Shown here in pieces: positions 19,977-29,555 of a stretch of 64,000 nt of DNA. Origin of the DNA: Candidatus Scatomonas pullistercoris. GTDB lineage: Bacteria; Bacillota; Clostridia; Lachnospirales; Lachnospiraceae. The notes beneath the pieces were generated by a model that ran no database searches, had not been told where the DNA came from, and saw only the letters and a list, made by a program, of their open reading frames with translations. The position numbers and the translations under genes were made by a program. Position 1 is the first letter of the stretch; every line of letters begins with the position of its first letter. The DNA lies in the NCBI GenBank assembly GCA_018713515.1, contig DVOO01000009.1, positions 1 to 64,000 on the forward strand, in the 5' to 3' direction.

Positions 19977-20834
19977 ATGGTATTTACTGAATGTTTACTG
20001 GACGCTCTGGTGGATACCCTGCGTCTCCTTCCCTTTCTGTTCCTGACGTATCTGGCCATGGAATATCTGGAACACCGGGCCGGAAACAAGTCTGTCCGGA
20101 TCATCCGGAAAACGGGACGGCTTGGCCCACTGGTAGGAGCGGCGGCCGGCGTGGTGCCTCAGTGCGGCTTTTCTGCGGCGGCATCCAGCCTCTATTCCGG
20201 CGGTCTGATCACCACGGGAACCCTGCTGGCAGTTCTCCTTTCCACTTCGGATGAGATGCTGCCGATTTTTATCTCTGAGGCTGTGCGGATCCCCACGATC
20301 CTGAAGATCCTGGGGACCAAAGTTCTTCTTGCCGCAGTCACAGGTTTTCTTCTGGATCTGATTCTCCGCCGTTTCCGGAAGCAGGAGGTTCATAAGGACA
20401 TCCACGATCTCTGTGAACATGAGCACTGCCACTGTGAGGATGGAATCTGGAAATCAGCCCTGCGCCATACCCTGCAGATTACACTGTTTCTGTTTTTGAT
20501 TACCCTTGCCCTGGGACTCTGCATTCAGTTTCTGGGGGAGGATACTATTTCCGGATTTTTGACCGGACAGCCGGTGCCGGGCGTCTTTCTGGCGGCTCTG
20601 GTGGGCCTGATCCCCAACTGCGCTTCCTCGGTGATCATCACACAGCTTTATCTGTCCGGCCTGCTGGGCGCCGGCCAGATGATGGGGGGACTCCTGGTGA
20701 GCTGCGGCGTTGGCCTGCTGGTGCTGTTCCGCACCAACCAGAAACTGAAAGAAAACCTGAAAATTACGGCCGCCCTTTACGTGACCGGCGTACTATGGGG
20801 GCTTCTCATTGAAGGCATGGGAGTTACATTCTGA
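19977..20834 (+). CDS. Putative heavy-metal/manganese exporter-like membrane protein (ArsP_2-type)
   Basis: 285 aa; duplicated VVPQCGFSAAASSLYSGGLITTGTLLAVLLSTSDE / LIPNCASSVIITQLYLSGLLGAGQMMGGLLVS halves, central His-rich EHEHCHCEDG. Confidence 0.75.
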   Translation: MVFTECLLDALVDTLRLLPFLFLTYLAMEYLEHRAGNKSVRIIRKTGRLGPLVGAAAGVVPQCGFSAAASSLYSGGLITTGTLLAVLLSTSDEMLPIFISEAVRIPTILKILGTKVLLAAVTGFLLDLILRRFRKQEVHKDIHDLCEHEHCHCEDGIWKSALRHTLQITLFLFLITLALGLCIQFLGEDTISGFLTGQPVPGVFLAALVGLIPNCASSVIITQLYLSGLLGAGQMMGGLLVSCGVGLLVLFRTNQKLKENLKITAALYVTGVLWGLLIEGMGVTF

Positions 20835-22000
20835 TGAGCATCGGGACGAACAAGAGCCCGGAAGCCTGTCCCGCCGCGAAAAAGTGCGGCGGCTGCGCTT
20901 ACCAGGGAATTTCTTATGAAGAACAGCTGAAAATTAAGACAGATAAAGTAAGACGGCTTCTCCGGGATCTCTGTCCCGTGAGGGCCGTTGTCGGTATGGA
21001 GAATCCCTATCATTACCGCAACAAGATCCACGCAGCTTTCGGCCGGCTGCGGGACGGCCGGATTATCTCCGGCATCTACCAGGAGGGCACCCACAAAATT
21101 GTGCCGGTGGATGACTGTCTCATCGAGGACGAGACGGCGGACGCCATTATCCGGGATATCCGGGGACTGCTCCCCTCCTTTAAAATCCAGATCTACAATG
21201 AGGACAGCGGCCGCGGCCTCCTGCGCCATGTGCTGATCCGCCGCGGCTTTGCCACCGGTCAGGTACTGGTGGCGCTGGTACTGGCCTCGCCCATTCTCCC
21301 TTCCAAAAACAATTTTGTCAGGGCTCTGCGTAAGCTTCATCCGGAGATTGCCACAATCGTTCTGAATATAAACGATAAAAAAACCAGTATGGTTCTGGGA
21401 GAGCGGAATATTACCCTCTATGGAAAAGGGTATATAGAGGATATTCTCTGCGGCAAAACCTTCCGGATTTCGCCGAATTCTTTCTATCAGGTGAATCCGG
21501 TACAGACGGAGCGCCTGTACCGGAAGGCCGTGGAGCTGGCGGGACTGACAGGAAAGGAGCGGGTGATGGACGCCTACTGCGGCATCGGCACCATCGGCAT
21601 GGCCGCTGCGGATCAGGCAGGAGAGGTTATCGGCGTGGAGCTGAACCGGGCCGCTGTCCGGGACGCCATCAGCAGCGCAAAGGCCAACGGCGTGAAGAAT
21701 ATCCGCTTCATGGCCGGGGATGCCGGGGAGTTCCTGGAGGATATGGCTGCCCGGGGAGAGAGGGCCGATGTGGTCTTCATGGATCCGCCCCGGGCCGGCA
21801 GCACGGAGAAATTCATGGACTCCGTGGCGAAAATGGGAGCAGGGCGGGTGGTGTACGTGTCCTGTAATCCGGAGACCCTGGCCAGGGATCTGAAATATCT
21901 GAAGAGAAAAGGATACGTGGCAGAAGAGGCCTGGGTGGTGGATATGTTCCCGTGGACGGAGAGCATAGAGACTGTGTGCCTCTTGAAGTCAAATAAATAA
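20834..22000 (+). CDS. Class I SAM-dependent RNA (uracil-5) methyltransferase, TrmA/RlmD family
   Basis: 388 aa; CPAAKKCGGCAYQ...YCGIGTIGM...VFMDPPRAGS...YVSCNPETLARDL. Confidence 0.9.
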   Translation: MSIGTNKSPEACPAAKKCGGCAYQGISYEEQLKIKTDKVRRLLRDLCPVRAVVGMENPYHYRNKIHAAFGRLRDGRIISGIYQEGTHKIVPVDDCLIEDETADAIIRDIRGLLPSFKIQIYNEDSGRGLLRHVLIRRGFATGQVLVALVLASPILPSKNNFVRALRKLHPEIATIVLNINDKKTSMVLGERNITLYGKGYIEDILCGKTFRISPNSFYQVNPVQTERLYRKAVELAGLTGKERVMDAYCGIGTIGMAAADQAGEVIGVELNRAAVRDAISSAKANGVKNIRFMAGDAGEFLEDMAARGERADVVFMDPPRAGSTEKFMDSVAKMGAGRVVYVSCNPETLARDLKYLKRKGYVAEEAWVVDMFPWTESIETVCLLKSNK

Positions 22001-22020
22001 TAAACGGAACTTAAATCAGC

Positions 22021-22056
22021 AGCAGCTGATGCGTAATGCATTGGCAGCTGCTTTTT
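22021..22056 (+). terminator. Likely rho-independent terminator
   Basis: AGCAGCTG...CAGCTGCT followed by TTTTT. Confidence 0.65.
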
Positions 22057-22109
22057 AGCCGGGAAAAGGCTGATTTTTCAGCGGAAAGACAGACGTTGGA
22101 GAGAAAAAG

Positions 22110-22679
22110 ATGGAAAAAATAGAGGCGCTTGAACTCTCTGCTTTAAAGTTATTGCAGCAAAATCTTTCAGAAGCAAAGACAATAATTCATAACGAATATC
22201 CATTCCGTAAAATTACTGCACAGGGAAGAAATTATTCGGATAGAGAAAAGATGGAGCAATTTATAAGGGATGGATTCATTGACAGGTACAGCGGAAAAAA
22301 ATTGGTAAATCCGGGTATATTGAAGGTTCTGTCCCATTATATGCCTGAGACATTTCCATATCATTCGCATTGGAAGATGGAGGAATGTCATAATGCTTAT
22401 TGGGAATTTGTACCCACAGTGGATCATATTTATCCGGTGGCGCTTGGCGGAGCGGATTCAATGGAAAATTGGGCGACGACATCTATGCTTCATAACTCGA
22501 TTAAAAGCAGCTGGACTCTGGAACAGCTGGAATGGAAACTTTATGACGCCGGAGATTATTCACAGTATGATGGATTGACGGAATTGTTTATAAAGCTGGT
22601 TCGTGCCGATGAAGAGTTGTTAAAGGATACATATATTAAGCGGTGGTATAAATTATCGGTAGATTGTGATAAGGTATAG
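22110..22679 (+). CDS. HNH endonuclease-like protein
   Basis: 189 aa; DHIYPVALGGADSMENWATTSMLHNSIKS resembles an HNH core. Confidence 0.65.
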   Translation: MEKIEALELSALKLLQQNLSEAKTIIHNEYPFRKITAQGRNYSDREKMEQFIRDGFIDRYSGKKLVNPGILKVLSHYMPETFPYHSHWKMEECHNAYWEFVPTVDHIYPVALGGADSMENWATTSMLHNSIKSSWTLEQLEWKLYDAGDYSQYDGLTELFIKLVRADEELLKDTYIKRWYKLSVDCDKV

Positions 22680-22887
22680 CAGAAATTATATTTATGACTG
22701 GTTAAGATGAATCGAAAAATATATGCAGCCCCATGCCACGGAGGAACTGGAGACTGTGGCGGAGGCAGGCAGAACGGCGCCTTCCAGCTTCGCCTGGATG
22801 TATTGCGGCAATTTTCTTTGGAGTGCTTCATCAGAAGCAGATGCAGCAGGGCGGATTGCGTACAATACATAGTGTAGTCAGAGCATG

Positions 22888-23589
22888 CTACATTGTTTCT
22901 TCTGTGCAGAGGGATGCCAGCGCCGGAAGGTCTGTGATTATCAATTTGCCGCGGGCAGTGGACAAAATTCCCCTGCTGCGCAAATCAGCCAGTTCCCGCG
23001 TGATTTGCACACGGCTCATACCGAGAATGTCCGCAATCTCTTCCTGCGTCATTTCAATGGTCAATCCGGAGTCAGACGGTTGATTCATGGTCAGCAGATA
23101 TAGCAGGTTGCAGAGCTTTACTTGTGATGAATTGAACTCCTGATGGATCGTTTCAAATAGAAAAAGGTTTACATACTTTGAATACCAGTTAATGACGCTT
23201 TCGGCAAGATCCCTGTTCGCCTGAAACATTGCGCGGAACTGCGGGATGGTAAACTCCAGCACCTTGACTTCAGAAAGTGCAATAGTGGTCAGGGATAGTT
23301 CAATACGGAAATTCGTTGTGTGATAACCGGGAAAAATTGTTCCCGGCCCATGAAAACTGATAATCTTTCGGCGTCCGCTTTCATGATCGGAAAAATGAAC
23401 AGATGCACCGGTAATATAGTATTGGATGCGGTCATAGGGCTGTCCGGGCTTCCAGAGATAGTCTCCCGTTCGGAAAGTCCGACAGGTATGGGGCCGGGAG
23501 AGAAAATATTCATAAAAGGCGCGGAAGTCATCCGCAAAGTAATATCGTGGTTTAAGCATGATAGCTGCCTCACTCTCGGAAAAGTTCAA
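22888..23589 (-). CDS. Crp/Fnr family transcriptional regulator
   Basis: 233 aa; cNMP-binding-like N-terminus; MTQEEIADILGMSRVQITRELADLRSRGIL HTH. Confidence 0.88.
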   Translation of the reverse strand: MNFSESEAAIMLKPRYYFADDFRAFYEYFLSRPHTCRTFRTGDYLWKPGQPYDRIQYYITGASVHFSDHESGRRKIISFHGPGTIFPGYHTTNFRIELSLTTIALSEVKVLEFTIPQFRAMFQANRDLAESVINWYSKYVNLFLFETIHQEFNSSQVKLCNLLYLLTMNQPSDSGLTIEMTQEEIADILGMSRVQITRELADLRSRGILSTARGKLIITDLPALASLCTEETM

Positions 23590-23705
23590 GATATTATATC
23601 ACGAGCTGAAGAACTTTTCTATGTGAGACTGTTAAAAACAGGAGAATAGGATGCATATTGTAATGATTACCGGAAGGCATATAAATCGGAAAAGGAGGAA
23701 ATAAG

Positions 23706-24122
23706 ATGCAGCATAAAGTGAAAGTTACCGTTCTGGATAAAAAGTTATATCCGGAATTGCAGCAGGAGTATTGCGCCGTTCCGGACAGCGGAAAATGTCC
23801 GTGTTACTATGTTGGAGATGAATTTATTTTCTGCAGGAATGACGAGCAGGATGATTTCTGGCATTGCGGCGAGGGGACGCTTGTGAAGTCTGGCCAGCCG
23901 GACGAGGGCTGCCTGCAGTCGCCGGGTACTGCGCATTGCGGAACAAAGGGTGTTCCCTTCTGCGCAGAAGCATGGGATGCCATTAGCCGCTATATCTATA
24001 CGGCTCTGCAGGGCGGGAGCATTATGCACGGCGGGACGAAAGACGACAGGGTCATGATTGCCTGCTGCAACGATGGCACAAGACCGGTTATTTTTAAGAT
24101 TGAGAGAATTGATTGTGAGTAA
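23706..24122 (+). CDS. TIGR04076 family protein
   Basis: 138 aa; VKVTVLDKKLYPELQQEYC...CPCYYVGDEFIF...C...PFCAEAWDAISRYIYTALQGG. Confidence 0.8.
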   Translation: MQHKVKVTVLDKKLYPELQQEYCAVPDSGKCPCYYVGDEFIFCRNDEQDDFWHCGEGTLVKSGQPDEGCLQSPGTAHCGTKGVPFCAEAWDAISRYIYTALQGGSIMHGGTKDDRVMIACCNDGTRPVIFKIERIDCE

Positions 24123-24228
24123 GCTGCTTCTATAAACGAGAGCAATCTTCGCCAACGCCGGGTTTCATCACGGCATCTTCCCGACTGGAATCAACGGTGC
24201 GGATTTCAGGTGATATATTTCTTATTGA

Positions 24229-24284
24229 CAAAACAATAGTAACATGTTACCTTTAAGAAAAGGTAACATGTTACTATTGTTTTG
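24229..24284. promoter_or_regulatory. Perfect 26-bp inverted repeat (4-nt spacer) containing two GTAACATGTTAC palindromes; putative marR operator
   Basis: Arms 24229-24254 and 24259-24284, spacer AAGA; palindromes at 24239-24250 and 24263-24274. Confidence 0.75.
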
Positions 24285-24293
24285 GAGAAGAAA

Positions 24294-24776
24294 ATGAATA
24301 TCAGAGAAGTTATTAACAGCGATAAAATGAATTTTACCGAAATCGAATCATCCTATTTTCTGCTTGGATTGCTGAGCGCATTTGAGAATCGGTTTCAGAC
24401 CGTGGCAGACAGCACGATGAAGGAAATCAGCTGGAAACAGTTTTTTGCGGTCATATGTATCAACATGTGCAAAGAAGATCCTACGGTAAGAGAGCTTGCT
24501 GAGATTATGGGGAGCTCACACCAGAATGTAAAGCAGATTTTGCTGAAGTTGGAAAAGAAAGGTTTTGTTTCCATTCTGGCAGATGAAAAGGATAAGAGAA
24601 AGCAGCGCATCCGGCTTACCGATTACTGCAGGCGGTTTTGCTCAGAAAATGAAGATAAGACGGCTGCCGTTATGAAGAAGATGTTTATGGATATTTCCGG
24701 GGAACAGATTCAGGTGACAATTCAGACAATTATTCAGATGGGAGATAATCTTAAAGAGATCAAAGAATATGAGTAA
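24294..24776 (+). CDS. MarR family transcriptional regulator
   Basis: ATG at 24294 after GGAGAAG; VRELAEIMGSSHQNVKQILLKLEKKGFVSILADEKDKRKQRIRLT. Confidence 0.85.
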   Translation: MNIREVINSDKMNFTEIESSYFLLGLLSAFENRFQTVADSTMKEISWKQFFAVICINMCKEDPTVRELAEIMGSSHQNVKQILLKLEKKGFVSILADEKDKRKQRIRLTDYCRRFCSENEDKTAAVMKKMFMDISGEQIQVTIQTIIQMGDNLKEIKEYE

Positions 24777-24909
24777 GGGTGGCTAAAAATATGCCCGATG
24801 GCCGATGGGGGAAAAACGGTTATGATCCTATGGACGCGTTCTGCCGGTCAGAAATGTGATTGGACAAAGAGTATTTGAAGCCTTTACTGGCTTATCTGGA
24901 GGAGGGGTG

Positions 24910-25320
24910 ATGATTAGAGTGAAGAAATACGGAACAGCGGTTCTGATATGGATGCTCCTGATTCCCATTGCGATTCTGAACGGGGGATTGCGGGAATATG
25001 TGCTTGTTCATCTTGGCGTAATAGCGCAGCCGTTAAGCGGTATAATTTTGAGCGCCTGCATATTTGCAGCGGCATTTTTCCTGCTTCCCAAAATCAGAAG
25101 CTGCAGCAAATTCGACTATTTCCTGATTGGAATCCTTTGGTTTATTTTAACAAATATATTTGATCTGGTTATGTATATAAAAGATGGGGGCGGTTTCAGC
25201 GACCTGCTGCAGTCTTACGATATTTCGACAGGAAACACCTGGATGATCGTTGTTTTAACTGCGCTGCTGTCCCCGTTAATCGTCATGAAAATACGAAGCC
25301 GCAGCCGTGCGGAAGGATGA
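24910..25320 (+). CDS. Hypothetical membrane protein (about 136 aa)
   Basis: ATG after GGAGGAGGGGTG; four predicted hydrophobic segments; no recognised family. Confidence 0.6.
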   Translation: MIRVKKYGTAVLIWMLLIPIAILNGGLREYVLVHLGVIAQPLSGIILSACIFAAAFFLLPKIRSCSKFDYFLIGILWFILTNIFDLVMYIKDGGGFSDLLQSYDISTGNTWMIVVLTALLSPLIVMKIRSRSRAEG

Positions 25321-25440
25321 ATCAAATTTTGAGGGATCAGACAACCATGTCTATCTGACGAAAAACAATATTTCTCGCTTTGTGTCGTGTTCAAAATCAG
25401 AAAACCATACTATGGTGGAAGGGAAAGGGGGTATGCTGGA

Positions 25441-25959
25441 GTGGATCAAAGAAAAATCGGAGAATTTTTGAAAGGTCTCCACAAAGAAAAGAATCTGACG
25501 CAGGAACAATTAGCAGAACAGCTGAATGTTTCCAGCCGCAGTGTATCCAGATGGGAAACGGGAAGGAACATGCCATATATAGGATTGCTGGCAGAGCTTG
25601 CGAAACTATATGATGTCAGTATTCCTGAAATCATCGATGGGAAAAGGAGAAGCGAGAAAATGAATGAGGAAGTAAAGGAAACAGCATTAAAATTATCTGA
25701 TTATGCAGAGGCAGTCAATCAGAAAATTAAGAGAAGATTATTCTGGTTGACGATAGCGGCATTGCTCGGAATGATTGTATTTGTAATAATTGAGGCATTA
25801 GGCTTAGATACCCCGGGCAGCATATTTGAACGAATCGCAAGCGCAGGTCTTGGTTTTGTTTTCGGCATGTTGATCGTTATTGCCCTGTATTTATCCGGTA
25901 TTCTTGGAAAGATAAAAGCAGGACGAATGATTTTCAGAAATAATCGAAGAATGTCTTGA
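25441..25959 (+). CDS. XRE-family regulator with C-terminal membrane domain
   Basis: KIGEFLKGLHKEKNLTQEQLAEQLNVSSRSVSRWETGRNMP, then two TM segments; GTG start at 25441 favoured. Confidence 0.8.
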   Translation: MDQRKIGEFLKGLHKEKNLTQEQLAEQLNVSSRSVSRWETGRNMPYIGLLAELAKLYDVSIPEIIDGKRRSEKMNEEVKETALKLSDYAEAVNQKIKRRLFWLTIAALLGMIVFVIIEALGLDTPGSIFERIASAGLGFVFGMLIVIALYLSGILGKIKAGRMIFRNNRRMS

Positions 25960-26200
25960 GAGTCGTGCAGCAGCGGCTCTTTTCTGCAGCTGGCCAGGGC
26001 AGCTTCTCCAACTATGCTATATTTTGGTGCGCAGCCGGGTGTTGAATTATTTTATGAAAAAAATGGGTGTGAAAAAAGTTTACAGTCGTATATGATAGAA
26101 AAAGATAACAGCGGATTGTCATCACCAGGCGCTGATAATTCCTGAGCCGCAGCCACGGTTTGCTGCAGCCGCAGGAAAAGCAACAGGAGGAAAATAATCT

Positions 26201-26533
26201 ATGAAAGATATGATAGGATACTGCGGTCTGGACTGCGAAAAATGCGATGCATATCTTGCGACCGTCCATGACGATCAGGCGCTGCGGGAGAAGACTGCGA
26301 AATTATGGGCAGAGCAAAATAATGCGCCTATTCTGCCGGAACATATTAACTGTGAGGGATGCCACGTGAATGGAGTGAAAACGGTATTTTGCGAGCATAT
26401 GTGTGAAATTTGGAAATGTGCACGGAAAAAAGGCGTATCTACCTGCGGCCACTGTCCTGAAATAGAAACATGCCTGACTGTTGGAGCAATTTTCAAAAAT
26501 TGTCCAGATGCCATGGAAAATTTGAAAGCATAA
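26201..26533 (+). CDS. DUF3795 domain-containing protein
   Basis: 110 aa Cys-rich; GYCGLDCEKCDAYLAT...CEGCHVNGVKTVFCEHMCEIWKCARKKGVSTCGHCPE. Confidence 0.8.
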   Translation: MKDMIGYCGLDCEKCDAYLATVHDDQALREKTAKLWAEQNNAPILPEHINCEGCHVNGVKTVFCEHMCEIWKCARKKGVSTCGHCPEIETCLTVGAIFKNCPDAMENLKA

Positions 26534-26595
26534 ATGCGCAGCGGAGATGATAAAGGAAAGGGTTTCGGCAATAAGCCGGAATAGTGGTGGAATAG

Positions 26596-27129
26596 ATGAA
26601 GGAAGAATGCCTGATCTGCAGGGCACCCCTGGAATATCTGCAGGAAGATATCGAAATGGAGTGTGAATTATGCCATAAAAAAGAAAAAAGTAAAACCAGA
26701 TGTATCAATGGACACTATGTATGCAATGAATGCCATATGCAGGGGATCGACAGCCTTCTTGGGATATGCATGGGTGAGACATCGAAAAACCCGGTGATTA
26801 TTCTTAATCAGATGATGTCCCGGCCCTCCTGCCACATGCATGGCCCTGAACACCATACCATGGTGGGAATGGCACTTCTGGCAGCCTACAGAAATTCGGG
26901 CGGGAACATCGACCTGAAAAAGGCTCTGGCGGAGATGAGCAACAGAGGAAGGTCGGTGCCGGGAGGTGCCTGCGGATTCTGGGGAGCCTGCGGCGCCGGG
27001 ATCAGCACGGGAATGTTTCTCTCCATTGTCACCGGTTCCACACCCCTGGGAAAGGATAATTTCGGTCTGGCCCATAAGATGTCCTTTCTGCAAAAAGAAG
27101 ATGAAGATTGCTTTTATCTGTGTCCATAA
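26596..27129 (+). pseudogene. DUF5714 domain protein, apparently 3'-truncated at its junction with arsC
   Basis: CLICRAPLEYLQEDIEMECELCHKK...HMHGPEHHTMVGMALLAAYRNSGGNIDL...VPGGACGFWGACGAGISTGMF typical; family C-terminus replaced by about 15 aa reading into arsC in another frame. Confidence 0.6.
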
Positions 27130-27478
27130 TTCCTGCCGGAGCCAGATGGCTGAAGCGCTGGGGAAGAAGTATTTATCCGATTTTTGTGACTGCTATTCTG
27201 CCGGAACGGAAATCAGGCCGCGGATTAATCCGGATGCGGTGCGGCTGATGAAGCAGGAATATGGGATTGATATGGAAAAGGAGCAGTACTCAAAACTGAT
27301 CCGGGATATACCGGAGGCGGATCTCTATGTGTCTATGGGCTGCAACGTGGCCTGCCCCAGTATTCCCGGCAAGCCGGTGGTTAACTGGGGCCTGGAGGAT
27401 CCAACGGGAAAGAATGATGCCGTTTTTCTGGATGTCATCCGGCAGATAGAGAAAAATATCCGGCATTTAAGAGAATGA
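27101..27478 (+). CDS. Low-molecular-weight phosphatase/arsenate reductase (ArsC) family protein
   Basis: MKIAFICVHNSCRSQMAEALGKKY P-loop; ATG at 27101 inside longer ORF track entry. Confidence 0.85.
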   Translation: MKIAFICVHNSCRSQMAEALGKKYLSDFCDCYSAGTEIRPRINPDAVRLMKQEYGIDMEKEQYSKLIRDIPEADLYVSMGCNVACPSIPGKPVVNWGLEDPTGKNDAVFLDVIRQIEKNIRHLRE

Positions 27479-27700
27479 AACAATTAAGGAAATAAGATTG
27501 AGGTTCAGCAAAAAATTGGACAGGAATTTCCGGCGGGAGGGTGAGAACAATGTGTCAGAACAAAAAACGGAGCAACGATGCATGGCTCCACGCAAAACCA
27601 GTAATACAGCGACATTTGCGTGGAGAAATCTTTTATAGTTGCTGACAGGATAAGGCTGGCTTTGCTGCTTGAGCTTGTTAGTCAAGGAGGAAGCCTGCAT

Positions 27701-27964
27701 ATGAAATACGTAAATGCAAAACAGATTCTTCCGGATAAGCTGTTCAGGGAGCTGCAGGGTTATTTCCAGGGAGGATACATTTATATTCCCATTGAACAGA
27801 ATCGGCAGAAAAGCTGGGGAGAGGTATCCGGCTACCGGAGGGAATTACAGAAACGGAATGCGCAGATTACAGAGAACTTCAAAGCTGGTGTTTCTGTGGA
27901 AAAACTGGCGGAAAAATATTGCTTGTCCGTACATGCAATCCGGAAAATCATATACCAGAAATAA
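27701..27964 (+). CDS. CD3324-like small HTH protein
   Basis: MKYVNAKQILPDKLFRELQGYFQGGYIYIP...VEKLAEKYCLSVHAIRKIIY; ATG 27701 with AAGGAGG. Confidence 0.75.
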   Translation: MKYVNAKQILPDKLFRELQGYFQGGYIYIPIEQNRQKSWGEVSGYRRELQKRNAQITENFKAGVSVEKLAEKYCLSVHAIRKIIYQK

Positions 27965-27970
27965 GTGTCG

Positions 27971-27999
27971 GGAGCTGCAGTTGATGCAGCTCCTTTTTA
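27971..27999 (+). terminator. Rho-independent terminator
   Basis: GGAGCTGCA-GTTGA-TGCAGCTCC-TTTTT. Confidence 0.85.
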
Positions 28000-28040
28000 T
28001 ACAGATTGTTTCTGGAATATCCGGTAGATAGAAAAAGGAG

Positions 28041-28571
28041 ATGTACCATGATTTCGTAAATGATCCGCGGGAATTTGAAAAGAATAATGTTCTGTATTAC
28101 TATCCGATTAACCGGGATAAACTTATAATCGGGAAGTTTTGCTCCATTGCCTGCGGAGCAAAATTTCTATTTACCGGTGCCAACCATGCGATGAAATCTC
28201 TGTCTACCTATCCGTTCCCGATCTTTTTTGAAGAATGGGGTCTGAACATTCACAATGTGGCAGATGCATGGGACAACAAAGGTGATATTGTCATTGGCCA
28301 TGATGTCTGGATAGGATATGAGGCCGTTATCCTTGCAGGCGTTACAATCGGAGACGGGGCGATCATCGGTTCCCGTGCAGTTGTGACAAAAGATGTAGAG
28401 CCCTATACGATCGTGGGCGGCGTACCGGCCAAACCCATACGAAAACGTTTTTCGGAGAGGACGGTTGAAGCTTTGAAAAAAATAAAATGGTGGGACTGGA
28501 CGCCGGAAAAAATCAGGCAGTGCATTCCGGAAATTCAGGCGGGCCGGATGGAAAAACTGACGGCCAAATAG
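28041..28571 (+). pseudogene. Vat/CatB-like xenobiotic O-acetyltransferase, apparently 5'-truncated
   Basis: HDFVNDPREFEKNNVLYYYPINRDKLIIGKFCSIACGAKFLFTGANHAMKSLSTYPFPIF hexapeptide acetyltransferase; lacks the usual N-terminal ~40 aa; no well-spaced RBS for the first ATG. Confidence 0.6.
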
Positions 28572-28761
28572 AAAAAGGCTTCAGCTTTCGGGAAATTCAG
28601 GGAATCAGGCGAAAGAGACAGGATTTTCCAGGGCGGCTAAAAGAAAAAAGGAATTTCAATAGACAGAGATTCAGTTCCGGTTGTATAATAAAAACATCGT
28701 CGGCCGAGGAAGAAAACAGTCCAGAGTGCCTGCCATATACACAACTGCAGAGGAAACCGAT

Positions 28762-29190
28762 ATGTTAGTTTATGACGGAACGAAAAAGGATTTTCTAAGA
28801 AGCGTGGAACAGGATACCATCGCTCTGGAAATTGAAAATAAAATTTATGAGAAAATGCGGCACCGCACGGCAAAGAATGAGTTTCGTTCCTGGGAAAATT
28901 CCATGGAATATATGTATAAGGTACTGAATGACAGGGAAATTCCCCAGGATGCATGGATTGCCATTGAATACAATATTCCGCAGACTTCTAAACGGGTAGA
29001 TTTTCTGATTTCCGGCTATGATAAAAAACGGGATGCCAATGTTGTGCTGATCGAGTTAAAGCAGTGGGATGAGCTCCGGGCGGTTCCCGGGCGTGACGGG
29101 CTGGTGGAAACGTATACCGGGAACGGCCTGCGGCGCGCCTGTCTGAATGAAAGAGAAAAGGAGAATTCCCATGACAGAGGAAACCATTGA
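28762..29190 (+). pseudogene. N-terminal fragment of a DUF2075-type (ATPase/nuclease-like) protein, truncated
   Basis: SWENSMEYMYKVLNDREIPQDAWIAIEYNIPQTSKRVDFLISGYD...VVLIELKQW...VETYTGN then unrelated tail ending inside the next gene. Confidence 0.55.
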
Positions 29191-29512
29191 GCAGGTATTA
29201 AAATTCAGAGATGACCGGAACTGGAAGCAGTTTCACAACCCCAAGGATCTTGCCATCTCCATCAGCCTGGAGGCTGCGGAACTCCTGGAGGTATTCCAGT
29301 GGAGCGGCGGTGATCTGACCTGTGCAGGAAAAATGGACAGGATCCGTGAGGAGCTGGCCGATGTGGTCAATTACTGTATTCTCATGGCCGATGCCTGCGG
29401 ACTGGATCTGGATGAGATTGTGCGGGAGAAGGTTACGCGCAACGCGCGGAAATATCCGGTGGAAAAAGCCTTCGGGCGGAAAGAAAAATATACAGAACTG
29501 AAAGATTTATAA
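29171..29512 (+). CDS. MazG-like nucleotide pyrophosphohydrolase
   Basis: ATG 29171 after AAAAGGAG; FRDDRNWKQFHNPKDLAISISLEAAELLEVFQW...REELADVVNYCILMAD. Confidence 0.88.
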   Translation: MTEETIEQVLKFRDDRNWKQFHNPKDLAISISLEAAELLEVFQWSGGDLTCAGKMDRIREELADVVNYCILMADACGLDLDEIVREKVTRNARKYPVEKAFGRKEKYTELKDL

Positions 29513-29555
29513 AAATAAAAAATAGAACAGGACAGAATAATTGCGAGGATAAGAT

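Noticed and set aside
22688-22878. Short plus-strand frame MQPHATEELETVAEAGRTAPSSFAWMYCGNFLWSASSEADAAGRIAYNT
   Set aside because: Possible gene remnant, but no RBS or recognisable family; insufficient support.
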